Shown piece after piece: positions 18,096 to 26,649 of a stretch of DNA of 64,000 nucleotides. A model generated the notes under the pieces. That model was not told where the DNA came from, searched no databases, and saw only the letters and a program-made list of their open reading frames with translations. The first letter of the stretch is position 1. The number at the start of each line of letters is the position of its first letter. The stretch is from Clostridia bacterium (GTDB lineage: Bacteria; Bacillota; Clostridia; Oscillospirales; SIG627): contig JAFWBD010000012.1 of NCBI GenBank assembly GCA_017507325.1, forward strand, positions 22,087 through 86,086, given 5' to 3'. The position numbers and the translations under genes are program-made.

Positions 18096-20453
18096 TTACT
18101 TCTGCAGCTGAATGCCGGAAACCGAATGGACGGTGATGCCGATTCGCTCGTCCTTGATGGGAGCAAAATCGATGCTCTCAATGGCCACGTCGGGCTTGGG
18201 GTTGATCCATTCATAGCGATAGACCGTTCCCTTTTTGCCCTCGGCCGTTTCCAGACGCTTGCCGTCGGTGTACCAAGTGCCGCAGTATCCGTTATGACGG
18301 TAGTACTCGGCCTTGAAGGGCTCGTTCTGTTTTCTGTCCCAATGGCAAATGTTTCCGCCGTAGGTAATGGGGATGATCTCCTCGCTTCCGTCGGCATAGC
18401 AAATGCGATAGTGACCGATGACTTCAAACTTTGCCCAAGCGATTCTGCGCATAAACTTCGCAGAGGAATGCTCGAAGATCAGGGAAGCAAAGCAGTCCCC
18501 GGGCTCCAGATGCAGCTCGGCATCCTCCACCGTGGGCTCAAAGGCCTTCTTGGCAAAGAAGAGTGTCTCCTTACTGTTTTCCACACGGGAGGGATAGCGG
18601 ACGTTTTGGATCTTTTCCCGAAGCTCGGGGATCCACGCCGAGATCACGCGATCGTAGGCTGCACGGCAATGGGCGGTATAAGAATCCGACCACAGCATTT
18701 GAGCGGTATACATCATATCATAGAACTTACCCTCCCTGGCGATGCCGGCCTCTTCGGTACGGGCCCACATGGAGATCTGACCGCCGCGGATGCGATTGCC
18801 GCGGATTCGGCTCTCATAGCGGGGGAAGTGGCTGGAATAGAGGTTTCCGAAGATCACGTCGAAATCCTTGTTCACCAAATTGGTTTCGATGTCCTCGCCC
18901 AGGTGGAAATACCAGATAAAGTCCAAAAGGAGGATGTCCTTGGGGATCTTGTCGATGGCAAGATAGGTCTGATACTTGGTGCAAGGCTGAAGCATATCGG
19001 CCCAGATCATCATTTTCAATCCGCGTTTTGCCAGATATCCGTGGAGACGGTTCAGATCCTCTGCCAAAATATCGGAGGGATGGCGATTCTTACAAATCGG
19101 GCAAATACCGATTTGATAGACCTCATCGTGACCCATATGCACGTATTCCCGAGGACGGAACACCTCAATGATCTCATCCATCAAATCGAAAAGAATCTCG
19201 TAGGATTTGGGATTGGAGGGGCAGAAGGAATGATTGTAGAAGCTGCTGGGCGGAATGTCGGCCAGGCGCTCATCCACAGCCTTTTCTGCTGTTTCCTCAG
19301 CCGCTTTTTCCGCAATATCGGGATGAGCCAAGGTCATAAACTGCACGTGGCCAAGGCTTTGCACCTCGGGAACCACGTCCATCCCATAGGAACGAATAAA
19401 ATCGACCAGCTCGCGGATGGCATTCTTGGGAACCACGGTTCCCTCGGCCACGGAGCCGTGGGGGAAGGGCGGCCAAATGCCTGCATCCCCATTCTTTTTG
19501 GCCAAGAGCCAAGCGTCGTTGATCTCGGGGTGAGATTCATACTGCATCGCGCCCGCCAATTCCATAATAATGAAATTGTAGCCCAGGGGAACCAGATAAT
19601 CCCGAATCAAACGCTTGGTGAAATCCATCTGCTTCAAGGAGGGCAGGTACAAATGAACCCCGCGCATTTCGCAGAAGGGATCGTCCGCAATTTCCGCAAA
19701 GGGAAGCGTATCCTTTTGCGCCAATTTGAACACGGTTTCCACGCCTTGAATCAATCCGCGGCGATCGGAGGCGATCAGATCGATCCCCTCTTCGGAGACG
19801 GTAAGACGGTAAGCGTTTTTCAAAACAGAGGGATCCAGAGTCAAGCGAAGCGTCAATTCCTTATCGGAGCGGGGCGCCATGGCTCTTTCCTCCAAGTGAG
19901 AACGGAAGAGATCGGCGGCAAAAGCGGCATCCTCCCCTTCTCCCACCATGCGCCAAGGCGAGTCAAGCTTTAAGGAGCCTTCCTTGAGATGAACGTGGGA
20001 AGGAGTCGGAAACACGGCTCTCTCATCATTCTGAAGGGTTCCGAACAGCTCCATATTGCGGATCACGACACCTGAAAAATCCGTATCGAATTCCAGCACG
20101 AATTCGGAAAGAGTTTCCTCCACGGCAAGGCTGATCTCACGGTCGAGGATGGATTTTCCCGTTTCCGCAAGGTGGCTATCCAATTTTTTGGCTTTTCCCG
20201 CGGTGTAAACGGAAATACCGTTGGGAAAACACTTCTCTCCCAAACGGATCACCAAGCGATCTACCGTGACTTTTTCCGGCAAGGAAACGAAAAGATCGAT
20301 TCCGTTGGAATCCATTTCCTTCCATTTGATCCAGAATTTTTCACCGTAAAAGGGATTGCCGTTTTCCGTAATGGTCGGAGCGGCGCTCCGATCCTTTTTC
20401 TTACAGGAAAAGGTAATGTTTCCGATTTTTTCATTTAAGCTTCCAATGTACAT
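18096..20453 (-). CDS. glycoside hydrolase family 20 (beta-N-acetylhexosaminidase-like)
   Basis: The 785-residue protein appears to have an N-terminal beta-sandwich (about 1-140), a GH20b-type domain (about 150-250), a GH20 TIM barrel (about 255-600) beginning MRGVHLYLPS, and a C-terminal beta domain. The catalytic Asp-Glu pair is in HMGHDEVY (about D443-E444), and the following ICPICKNRH adds a possible metal pair. Substrate-assisted release of N-acetylhexosamine is expected. There is no signal peptide, so it should be cytosolic and act on imported or internal glycans. The ATG at 20453 has GGGAGGA upstream. It is the last gene of the DUF5685 operon. Confidence 0.87.
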   Translation of the reverse strand: MYIGSLNEKIGNITFSCKKKDRSAAPTITENGNPFYGEKFWIKWKEMDSNGIDLFVSLPEKVTVDRLVIRLGEKCFPNGISVYTAGKAKKLDSHLAETGKSILDREISLAVEETLSEFVLEFDTDFSGVVIRNMELFGTLQNDERAVFPTPSHVHLKEGSLKLDSPWRMVGEGEDAAFAADLFRSHLEERAMAPRSDKELTLRLTLDPSVLKNAYRLTVSEEGIDLIASDRRGLIQGVETVFKLAQKDTLPFAEIADDPFCEMRGVHLYLPSLKQMDFTKRLIRDYLVPLGYNFIIMELAGAMQYESHPEINDAWLLAKKNGDAGIWPPFPHGSVAEGTVVPKNAIRELVDFIRSYGMDVVPEVQSLGHVQFMTLAHPDIAEKAAEETAEKAVDERLADIPPSSFYNHSFCPSNPKSYEILFDLMDEIIEVFRPREYVHMGHDEVYQIGICPICKNRHPSDILAEDLNRLHGYLAKRGLKMMIWADMLQPCTKYQTYLAIDKIPKDILLLDFIWYFHLGEDIETNLVNKDFDVIFGNLYSSHFPRYESRIRGNRIRGGQISMWARTEEAGIAREGKFYDMMYTAQMLWSDSYTAHCRAAYDRVISAWIPELREKIQNVRYPSRVENSKETLFFAKKAFEPTVEDAELHLEPGDCFASLIFEHSSAKFMRRIAWAKFEVIGHYRICYADGSEEIIPITYGGNICHWDRKQNEPFKAEYYRHNGYCGTWYTDGKRLETAEGKKGTVYRYEWINPKPDVAIESIDFAPIKDERIGITVHSVSGIQLQK

Positions 20454-20482
20454 AGGTTTCCTCCCATTTTATAGTCAAAACA

Positions 20483-21127
20483 CTATTGATTTTGTAATTC
20501 CGCCAGATATTGCGGAAGAAGGGGGCGGATCCGCGAAAATGACGCGGTATTGCCGTGTCCGGGGCAAATTTTCAGTTCCTTAGAAATCTCGGAAAGACGG
20601 CGGATGGAATCGGCAAGCCTTTCGCGGTCACCACCCCACAGATCATATCGGCCGTAGCCGTAGGAAAACAGCGTATCACCGCAAAAAAGCATCTCCTCCG
20701 ACCGAAAGCAAACCGATCCCGGGGTATGCCCCGGCGTATGCAGAACCGAAAAATTCATACTCCCAACGGAAAGGAGACTTCCTTCCGATAAAAGAATATC
20801 CGCTCGGGTTCGGGGATAAAAGGAAAAATCACCGCGGTAATAGAAATTGGCGGAATTGAAGGCGGGATTTTCCAGCATCACCGCATCCTCGGCGTGAATA
20901 CAGACCTTGGCGCCCGTTTTCTCCGCCAAAAGCTTCACCCCCTGAGAATGATCGAAGTGCCCGTGGGTCAAGAAAATATACTGCGGGGCAAGATTCTTTT
21001 GCTTCAATTTTTCATAAATGCCTTCCCCGTCCATACCGGGATCGATCACAACGCAATGGCCGCTGTCATCAAAGCAAAAATAGGTATTGGTGCGCAAAGC
21101 CCCCAAAGAAAAACTCAGTACTCTCAT
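20483..21127 (-). CDS. MBL-fold metallo-hydrolase (glyoxalase II-like)
   Basis: The 214-residue protein has the metallo-beta-lactamase fold zinc motifs THGHFDH (about 55-61), a His in LHTPGHTPGS, FCGDTLF with the bridging Asp, and a final His in CPGHGNT. The short length and GHTPGS pattern fit the glyoxalase II-like/YqgX hydrolases that cleave thioesters such as S-lactoylglutathione analogues; the real substrate is unknown. It starts 2 nt after the dgt stop, so it is cotranscribed and probably coupled. The ribosome binding site is weak, which fits coupling. Confidence 0.85.
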   Translation of the reverse strand: MRVLSFSLGALRTNTYFCFDDSGHCVVIDPGMDGEGIYEKLKQKNLAPQYIFLTHGHFDHSQGVKLLAEKTGAKVCIHAEDAVMLENPAFNSANFYYRGDFSFYPRTRADILLSEGSLLSVGSMNFSVLHTPGHTPGSVCFRSEEMLFCGDTLFSYGYGRYDLWGGDRERLADSIRRLSEISKELKICPGHGNTASFSRIRPLLPQYLAELQNQ

Positions 21128-21129
21128 TG

Positions 21130-22332
21130 TTAAAAGCTGATAATCTCGTTAAAGCATTCCATGGCGTAGCGATCACTCATCCCCGCAAGATACGTGATCA
21201 CAGCGCGGGCATAGTCCTTTTGATTGGTAATATCGAAAATAGCGGGGTTCTTTTGGCGTGGATCCCGAATCAAGGTCCAATAGGAATTCAGCCAAGAGAA
21301 AAAGGAGGCGGTAACGCGGGGATAGATCTTCATCAATTCATCCAAGCGCAAATGAGTATCCGAGGAATCGTAACAATCATACAAAAGCTGAAACACCTCA
21401 CGAATCACGATTTCAAAGAATTTTTCCGCTCTGGCCACGCGAGGCGCACGATAAATATTGCGGTAATTGAAATCTCCCAGAAGCTGAATGAATTCGTTGG
21501 TACGGTCCGAAAAGCAAATGCCGTTATCCGCATCCGAATGAAGGCAAAGGTCGTTGATCAAATAATTGATGATAATGGTATTGTTGATCTTATCGCCCGT
21601 GTATTCATACACGATCTCCTCAAGCTCACGCAGGTGATCGGAGGACAAAACGCCCAAGGCCACCGCATCCTCGATATCGCGGCCGATATATGAAATGCGG
21701 TCTGCCATTTTTACCACGCATCCCTCGAAGGTGTAGGCATTGACCTTGCCCGATTCCGTGAGGGTCTCCAGATCCAGACACGCCTCTCGTGGGAAGAGAT
21801 GATTCTCTTTGGCCTCTCCGCAATGGCAGATGATTCCGTCCCGCACGGCATAGGTCAGATTCAAGGGACGAAAATCCCTTCGGTCATCCTCCAAAAGGGT
21901 GATATAATCCACAAAATACAGGCTGTTTTTTTCGTGCCAAAAAGATTCTCCCAGCACTCTTTGGGAAATATCGTTCAGCACCCTCTCCCCCTTGTGTCCG
22001 AAGGGAGAATGTCCCAGATCGTGCCCCACGGCAACGGAGCGGACCAGCTCCGCATTCAGGCCCAGATAGTCCGCAATGGTGGTGGCAATGGACTCCACGT
22101 GGAGCACGTGCTCGATGCGGGTGCAAATGTGATCGCTCTGGGGGGAGAAGAATACCTGCGTTTTATGCTTGAGACGGCGAAAAGAGGAGGAATGGATGAT
22201 GCGGGTATAGTCCCGCAAAAAGGGACTTCTGGCATCGTTATCCCGAACGTACAGCGGGGTAAGGCGGCGTGTTGCCTCCTCCCAGCGCTCGTTCTCAGCC
22301 GTCATCGCCAAGTGGGAAAGCTTCTTTTTCAT
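21130..22332 (-). CDS. dgt: deoxyguanosinetriphosphate triphosphohydrolase-like HD protein
   Basis: The 400-residue protein matches the dGTPase clade of HD hydrolases: RIIHSSSFRRLKHKTQVF near the N-terminus, HICTRIEHVLHVESIA with the first His, VGHDLGHSPFGHKGE with the HD pair, and a later Asp in MADRISYIGRDIEDA. It removes triphosphate from dNTPs and may tune nucleotide pools. ATG 22332 was chosen over an upstream TTG because GAAAGGA is properly spaced. It lies downstream of the small membrane protein gene (18-nt gap) and directly upstream of the MBL gene. Confidence 0.92.
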   Translation of the reverse strand: MKKKLSHLAMTAENERWEEATRRLTPLYVRDNDARSPFLRDYTRIIHSSSFRRLKHKTQVFFSPQSDHICTRIEHVLHVESIATTIADYLGLNAELVRSVAVGHDLGHSPFGHKGERVLNDISQRVLGESFWHEKNSLYFVDYITLLEDDRRDFRPLNLTYAVRDGIICHCGEAKENHLFPREACLDLETLTESGKVNAYTFEGCVVKMADRISYIGRDIEDAVALGVLSSDHLRELEEIVYEYTGDKINNTIIINYLINDLCLHSDADNGICFSDRTNEFIQLLGDFNYRNIYRAPRVARAEKFFEIVIREVFQLLYDCYDSSDTHLRLDELMKIYPRVTASFFSWLNSYWTLIRDPRQKNPAIFDITNQKDYARAVITYLAGMSDRYAMECFNEIISF

Positions 22333-22350
22333 ATTCAATCCTTTCTCCGG

Positions 22351-22851
22351 TTAAAGGCGGAGCCTTTTTCGCAATTTCAACAGATACCAGATCAAAAAAC
22401 GGTCCAAAAGAAGATCGTACAAAACAAAGCACAAATTCCCCAAAACGGCCAAGGCCGCATAGATCCACCACAGCTCACGGGTCTGAGTCACCAAGGCGGA
22501 AAGGAAAAGCAGCAATGCAAACACAGCGTTGAACAAAAGGAATTTTATGATGCGGCACAGGATGGGCGGCAGCTTGCGGATCTTTTTTTGAGCCACGGGA
22601 TACCAGCCGAAAAAGCAAAGGAAAAAGACGGCAGGGGTCTTCAGCGGAAGGAGCAAAGAAAGGATGCCCGCCACTCCAAATACACCCATCGCCATTCGGT
22701 CACCGTATTCCACGGAAAGCACGTACACCAGAAGACCCGAAATCACGGCAAGAGAAAAATCAAGGCTTTCCATCAAACTGCCCATGGCGTGGATCGCCAC
22801 GCACATTGCCGCCAGCAGAGCAGAGATACTGATTTTTTTGCTTTTTTTCAT
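22351..22851 (-). CDS. small polytopic membrane protein, function unknown
   Basis: This 166-residue protein has a lysine-rich start and about five hydrophobic helices, ending in a basic tail (LLKLRKRLRL). The opening ISALLAAMCVAIHAMGSLME and LAVISGLLVYVLSVEYG recall ECF S components, but I do not recognise a family firmly. It starts one base after the J-domain gene stop (TGATATG), with a weak ribosome binding site, so coupling is likely. Its fixed place between a J-domain gene and dgt suggests it belongs to the DUF5685 unit. Confidence 0.7.
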   Translation of the reverse strand: MKKSKKISISALLAAMCVAIHAMGSLMESLDFSLAVISGLLVYVLSVEYGDRMAMGVFGVAGILSLLLPLKTPAVFFLCFFGWYPVAQKKIRKLPPILCRIIKFLLFNAVFALLLFLSALVTQTRELWWIYAALAVLGNLCFVLYDLLLDRFLIWYLLKLRKRLRL

Positions 22852-22852
22852 A

Positions 22853-23437
22853 TCAACAGCAGCTGATCAGATCGCCGCCGCACATTTCGCACAGGCAATC
22901 CGCACAGATCAGATTGGTACAGATATCGCAGGTATTGCATTCCCGATACTCGCCCCCTCGGGAGAAGTTCCCGTAATTCTGCTGAGCGCCGCCAAAGCGC
23001 TGATACATCACGGCGTATTCGGAATTTTCCGGATCCAAACGGCACGCCTCTCGGAAGAATCCCGCCGCATCATTATAGCGGCGGCGATACATCGCACAGA
23101 GACCCGAAAGATAAAACCACTCTGCCCCGCGATCGGATCGGGAATTCAAAATAACCTCCGCCTCTGCCAGGCGGCCTGCGGCGATCAATTCCCGCACACG
23201 GGAAAACGAGGAAGACTGTGAAGAGGAGGAATTGCCCGATTTTGCTCCGGCACGCTCCTGCAGGATACGGTCGTAAGCCTCATTGATCTCCTTCATTTTT
23301 TCTCCCGCGATATCCACAAATTCGGTGTTGGCGTAGTTATCGGGATGATATTTTTTGGCCAATTCACGATAGGCCTTTTTGACTTCGTCATCGCTCGCCT
23401 GAGGGGAAACCCCCAAGACCTGATACGGATCTCTCAT
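22853..23437 (-). CDS. J-domain protein with TPR-like middle and Cys-rich tail
   Basis: The 194-residue protein begins with a J-domain (residues 1-60) holding the HPD tripeptide at about 31-33, which would stimulate an Hsp70 ATPase. A Ser-rich linker and a helical, TPR-like stretch follow (about 75-140). The last 35 residues carry about ten cysteines (patterns [19 protein letters not shown]), suggesting metal binding. No zinc-finger G/F region as in DnaJ itself is present. It overlaps DUF5685 by 4 nt (ATGA). Client and role are unknown. Confidence 0.85.
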   Translation of the reverse strand: MRDPYQVLGVSPQASDDEVKKAYRELAKKYHPDNYANTEFVDIAGEKMKEINEAYDRILQERAGAKSGNSSSSQSSSFSRVRELIAAGRLAEAEVILNSRSDRGAEWFYLSGLCAMYRRRYNDAAGFFREACRLDPENSEYAVMYQRFGGAQQNYGNFSRGGEYRECNTCDICTNLICADCLCEMCGGDLISCC

Positions 23438-24306
23438 TGAACCTCTCCATTTTTCGGTTGAAATATTTTTCGGGCAGCCCCCGGCAGCCCGAGACCTATG
23501 ATATTCTCACACAGCGCTGACAGGGCGGGGTCCCCCTCGAAAAGAATCAAGATCTGCTTCATTTGTTCGATATAGAAGGAAAACACCAGATCCAAGCGGC
23601 AGAGATTTTCCTTTGACAAAGGATCCTCGTTTTTCAAAAGCGGATTGAAGGCACCGCTTTTCTGATCCTTCGGTACGTCCTCCAAGGCATCCAAGGTGTA
23701 GATGGCTCTCCCCAACAGATCGCCGACGCCGTGTAAAAGGGTCTTCTCCCTTCCTTCGGCTCCGAAGGAGGCAATTTCGGCCATGCAGGATGCAAAATTT
23801 TCACACATATCGTCCAGCTCGGCGCCATTCTTTTCCAGTGCTCTCCCCTCCTCCAGAATCCGAGCAATCCTTTGCGGAAGCGGCGCATAGGAAGGGGTAC
23901 GGCGGCACATCTTTTTCACGGCTCTCCCAAAGAAACGGGCTTCCCATCGGCACAAAAGGCGGCGGAAAAAGGAAACGTCTCCATCGGTAAGGTCATCCTT
24001 GAGCTTTTCCCATATCAAAACACAGGCGGCAAAGACCGTATACCGAAGAGAGGCATTGTCAGCCAAACGAAGAGATTTTTTGCGAAAGGGATGCAAAAGG
24101 CAAAAGTTTTTTTCAAAACGGATTTCATCCGAAAAAGCGAGCATCCTCATCAGAGCGAGAAACACAAAATCATATCGAAACAGCGGCAAAAGGCAGCGTG
24201 CACGGTGCACCCTTGCCGAATGACAAAGACCGCAATAGACGGCACGGTACAGCCTTTGATGCTTCACCTTCAGTTCGCCTTCCTCACAGCGGACGTAACC
24301 CAGCAC
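23434..24306 (-). CDS. DUF5685 family protein
   Basis: The 290-residue mostly helical protein opens with the family-typical [20 protein letters not shown] and YCGLCHS, which place two to three cysteines close together. The middle has an acidic helical region ([18 protein letters not shown]) and [16 protein letters not shown], reminiscent of helical prenyl-synthase-like folds with Asp clusters, though no function is established. The start is GTG at 24306, eight bases after AAGGAGG. It is the first gene of the minus-strand run to GH20 and overlaps the J-domain gene. Confidence 0.82.
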   Translation of the reverse strand: MLGYVRCEEGELKVKHQRLYRAVYCGLCHSARVHRARCLLPLFRYDFVFLALMRMLAFSDEIRFEKNFCLLHPFRKKSLRLADNASLRYTVFAACVLIWEKLKDDLTDGDVSFFRRLLCRWEARFFGRAVKKMCRRTPSYAPLPQRIARILEEGRALEKNGAELDDMCENFASCMAEIASFGAEGREKTLLHGVGDLLGRAIYTLDALEDVPKDQKSGAFNPLLKNEDPLSKENLCRLDLVFSFYIEQMKQILILFEGDPALSALCENIIGLGLPGAARKIFQPKNGEVQ

Positions 24307-24337
24307 GGAAAATGCCTCCTTCCCCTTTTCTTACTCC

Positions 24338-24366
24338 ATTATACACGAAAGGATCGATCTTTTCCA
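24338..24366 (-). promoter_or_regulatory. putative promoter of the DUF5685 operon
   Basis: On the minus strand TGGAAA (24361-24366) and TATAAT (24338-24343) have a 17-bp spacer. The -35 is weak; the -10 is perfect. Confidence 0.55.
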
Positions 24367-24385
24367 TAGTTTTTATTATTTTTTC

Positions 24386-24414
24386 TTGCAAAAAATGAAA
24401 ATAGACGGTATAAT
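24386..24414 (+). promoter_or_regulatory. promoter of the CBM9-like gene
   Basis: TTGCAA (24386-24391) and TATAAT (24409-24414) have a 17-bp spacer. It is divergent from the DUF5685 promoter with about 20 bp between the two -35 boxes. Confidence 0.7.
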
Positions 24415-24446
24415 GTTCACATCCGTTTGAAAAAGGAGGATCCGAT

Positions 24447-25040
24447 ATGAACTATCAAATCATTCGCGGCAGTGCCGCCGATCTGGAAAATGCCAAGGAG
24501 GCCTTGATCCAAGACGTTCCTTGGGGGAGCACCTACACTCCCGATTGCCGTTTCCGCGGTGTCTTTCTCGAGGGAAAGGGCTTTCTCTTCCGTCTTTGCT
24601 GTTATGAAAAGAATCCCCGCATCACCTTTACCGAGCCCGGTGGCGAGGTTTGCGAGGACAGCTGTCTGGAGATCTTTTTAAATTTTGCCCCCGAAAAGAG
24701 CAGATCTTATATCAATTTTGAAATGAACGCGGCAGGGGCTTACCTGTTCGGGATCGGTCCCGATCGCTACGACCGTGTGGAGCTGAAAACCCCCGTTATG
24801 CCCGAGGTGACGGCAAAAATCGGGGAGGATCGTTGGGAAGTCACCCTCTTCATTCCCTTGGAAACGATCTATGCCGTTTACGGAAAGGTTCCCTTTGCCA
24901 AGGACTATACCTTTACCGGAAACGCCTTCAAATGCGGCGACCTCACCGAGAGCCCCCATTACCTTTCCTGGGCCCCGCTCCAGAGAGATGCCATCGATTT
25001 CCATCGTTCCGACCGTTTCGGCACCTTCACGATCCTTTGA
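24447..25040 (+). CDS. carbohydrate-binding family 9-like protein
   Basis: The 197-residue protein is a single beta-sandwich domain resembling the CBM9-like proteins of Clostridia: VCEDSCLEIFLNF (the conserved DSxEIF strand), YINFEMNAAGAYLFGIG, and WEVTLFIPLETIYAVYG, with a final LSWAPLQRDAIDFHRSDRFGTFTI that is typical of the family C-terminus. There is no signal peptide, so a cytosolic or non-classically located protein is inferred. The family is often near sugar metabolism genes; here the partner is a GNAT gene whose ATG overlaps the stop by one base. The ATG has AAAGGAGG upstream. Confidence 0.8.
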   Translation: MNYQIIRGSAADLENAKEALIQDVPWGSTYTPDCRFRGVFLEGKGFLFRLCCYEKNPRITFTEPGGEVCEDSCLEIFLNFAPEKSRSYINFEMNAAGAYLFGIGPDRYDRVELKTPVMPEVTAKIGEDRWEVTLFIPLETIYAVYGKVPFAKDYTFTGNAFKCGDLTESPHYLSWAPLQRDAIDFHRSDRFGTFTIL

Positions 25041-25630
25041 TGTGGAATGTCCTTTTCGGCACGATTCGCAAGCAGTTCCGTGCCATTCCCAACTTAGAGA
25101 CCGAGCGGCTTTATTTGCGCAAAATTCTTCCTCGGGATGCCGAGGATATGTATGAATATTCCCGCGATCCCGATACCAGCCGCTTTCTTCTTTGGGAGCC
25201 CCACAGCTCTCTTTCCTTTACCAAAAGCCACATTTCCTACTTGCAAAGGGAATATCAGCGAGCCCGCTTCTTTGATTGGGCTTTGGTGGAAAAGGCAAGC
25301 GATAAAATGATCGGAACCTGCGGCTTTACCGAAATCTATGAAAAAACAAAAACCGCAGAGGTGGGATACGTCCTTTCACCGAAGTTTCACCGTCGGGGAT
25401 TGGCTCCCGAGGCGTTGAAACGGGTTATGGATTTCGGCTTTACCGTTTTGGGTCTGGAGGCTCTGTTTGCCCGCTTTATGGAGGAAAATCTTGCCAGCCA
25501 AAAGGTTTTGATTCGTGCAGGCTTTCGAGAAATGCCCACCGAAGCCGAAACCTTCTATAAACGCGGAAAAAAGCAACAGATCCTGACCTATACCATCAGC
25601 CGCGAAGAATACTTTCTCGGCAAGAAATGA
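25040..25630 (+). CDS. GNAT N-acetyltransferase (RimJ/RimL-like)
   Basis: The 196-residue protein carries the GNAT fold as in RimJ/L-type enzymes: LETERLYLRKILPRDAEDMYEY at the N-terminus, WALVEKASDKMIGTCGF, the acetyl-CoA loop LSPKFHRRGLAPEALKRVMDF (variant of Q/RxxGxG/A), and NLASQKVLIRAGF. It would acetylate an amino group of a protein terminus or small molecule; the substrate is not readable. ATG 25040 overlaps the upstream TGA, so it is coupled to the CBM9-like gene. A terminator follows at 25653-25700. Confidence 0.88.
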   Translation: MWNVLFGTIRKQFRAIPNLETERLYLRKILPRDAEDMYEYSRDPDTSRFLLWEPHSSLSFTKSHISYLQREYQRARFFDWALVEKASDKMIGTCGFTEIYEKTKTAEVGYVLSPKFHRRGLAPEALKRVMDFGFTVLGLEALFARFMEENLASQKVLIRAGFREMPTEAETFYKRGKKQQILTYTISREEYFLGKK

Positions 25631-25652
25631 GAGACATCGGCCACGTAAGCAA

Positions 25653-25700
25653 AGCCCGAGCGAGAATCCGTCGGATTCCCGCTCGGGACTTTTATTTTTT
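25653..25700. terminator. terminator between the GNAT gene and GT14 gene
   Basis: GCCCGAGCG plus GAATCCG pairs with CGGATTC plus CGCTCGGGA, leaving one internal mismatch, and is followed by CTTTTATTTTTTT. The T tract overlaps the last codons of the convergent GT14 gene. Confidence 0.88.
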
Positions 25701-26603
25701 TGCGTAAAGAGGCTCTGATTTTCGTTCGGACAAATAAGAAAACAGCTGATCCACCACCTCGGGATGGCGCTCATAATCAAATTTTCGGGCAAAAAGATAC
25801 GGAGAGGAAAGCAGCTCCTCCAGATCCTCCCCGCGGAAAACATAAGGTTGCCCCCGTTCCCAATCGATGCGACGCATAATGGCCTCCTGCCGATCGGCAA
25901 AGCTCTTATCAAAGAGATTCTCCCGAAAGGGCGTGCGCAAAAGATGGCTTTGGAGAAAAACCTCATCACAGCAACGGGAAAAAGCAAATTCCTTCAAGAG
26001 TTCCTTTTCGCAGGAAGCCAGATCCGAAAGGAATTCGTGGGTACAACTGAACCAATTGGCCCCTTTCCCGTAAATGCGGCTCTTGACCGAGATGCGGGAA
26101 TAGCCTGCTTTTTCCTGAAGGCGCACCAAGCGGTACTGCAGCTTTTCAAGAAGGCCGCCGGCCTTCATCCATTCCTGGAAGGGGTGCACGTGGATGAAGC
26201 GGGAATAATAGCTCTGATCCAAAGGGGAGACTGAAAACTGAACGAATTCCTTTCCTTGGTTTTCATCAAAAAAGGACAAAATCTCCTCCATCCCCTTCAA
26301 AGGAAGATCCACTCCGCTGAGCAAATGGTAATAAGCGTATTTTCCCGGTAAGGCGGCACGCACAAGATCGAATTCACATCGGATCTGACTTCTCCCTCCC
26401 CAATGCACCGCGCGGCGGGGAATGAGCGTGAAACGGGAGAAACGGACAAGGGACAAATAGCGAGAGGGCTCAAAGCCCTTGGCTTTTTTATCCACGTGAA
26501 GAAAAATATCGACTTCGGGATGATCCAAAAGGAGGATCAGCTTTTCCAGAAGTGCCCACTGATTGTGAGCCATAATCAAAAAAGCGTGTTTTTTCATACT
26601 CAT
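25692..26603 (-). CDS. beta-1,6-N-acetylglucosaminyltransferase-like (GT14) protein
   Basis: The 303-residue protein matches the bacterial core-2/I-branching enzyme-like GT14 family: MKKHAFLIMAHNQWALLEKLI at the N-terminus, VDIFLHVDKKA, VHWGGRSQIRCEFDLV, the segment YAYYHLLSGVDLPL that is the family hallmark, and CCDEVFLQSHL with the likely catalytic Glu. It would add a sugar to a cell-surface glycan. No membrane helix or signal is seen. The start is uncertain: ATG 26603 and ATG 26597 both lack a clear ribosome binding site and lie right after the ftsZ terminator, so expression is an open question. Confidence 0.8.
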   Translation of the reverse strand: MSMKKHAFLIMAHNQWALLEKLILLLDHPEVDIFLHVDKKAKGFEPSRYLSLVRFSRFTLIPRRAVHWGGRSQIRCEFDLVRAALPGKYAYYHLLSGVDLPLKGMEEILSFFDENQGKEFVQFSVSPLDQSYYSRFIHVHPFQEWMKAGGLLEKLQYRLVRLQEKAGYSRISVKSRIYGKGANWFSCTHEFLSDLASCEKELLKEFAFSRCCDEVFLQSHLLRTPFRENLFDKSFADRQEAIMRRIDWERGQPYVFRGEDLEELLSSPYLFARKFDYERHPEVVDQLFSYLSERKSEPLYAKK

Positions 26604-26632
26604 AAGAAAAATGAGGGGGTATAAGCCCCCTC
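26604..26632 (-). terminator. intrinsic terminator after ftsZ
   Basis: On the minus strand GAGGGGG (26626-26632) pairs with CCCCCTC (26613-26619) across CTTATA and is followed by ATTTTTCTT. It ends the ftsZ transcript and abuts the GT14 start codon. Confidence 0.85.
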
Positions 26633-26649
26633 AAAATCCTTTCGGAATC

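Noticed and set aside
18012..19973. 653-codon open frame opposite the GH20 gene
   Set aside because: It starts inside the folC terminator and follows the third-position bias of the GH20 frame; no recognisable domain.
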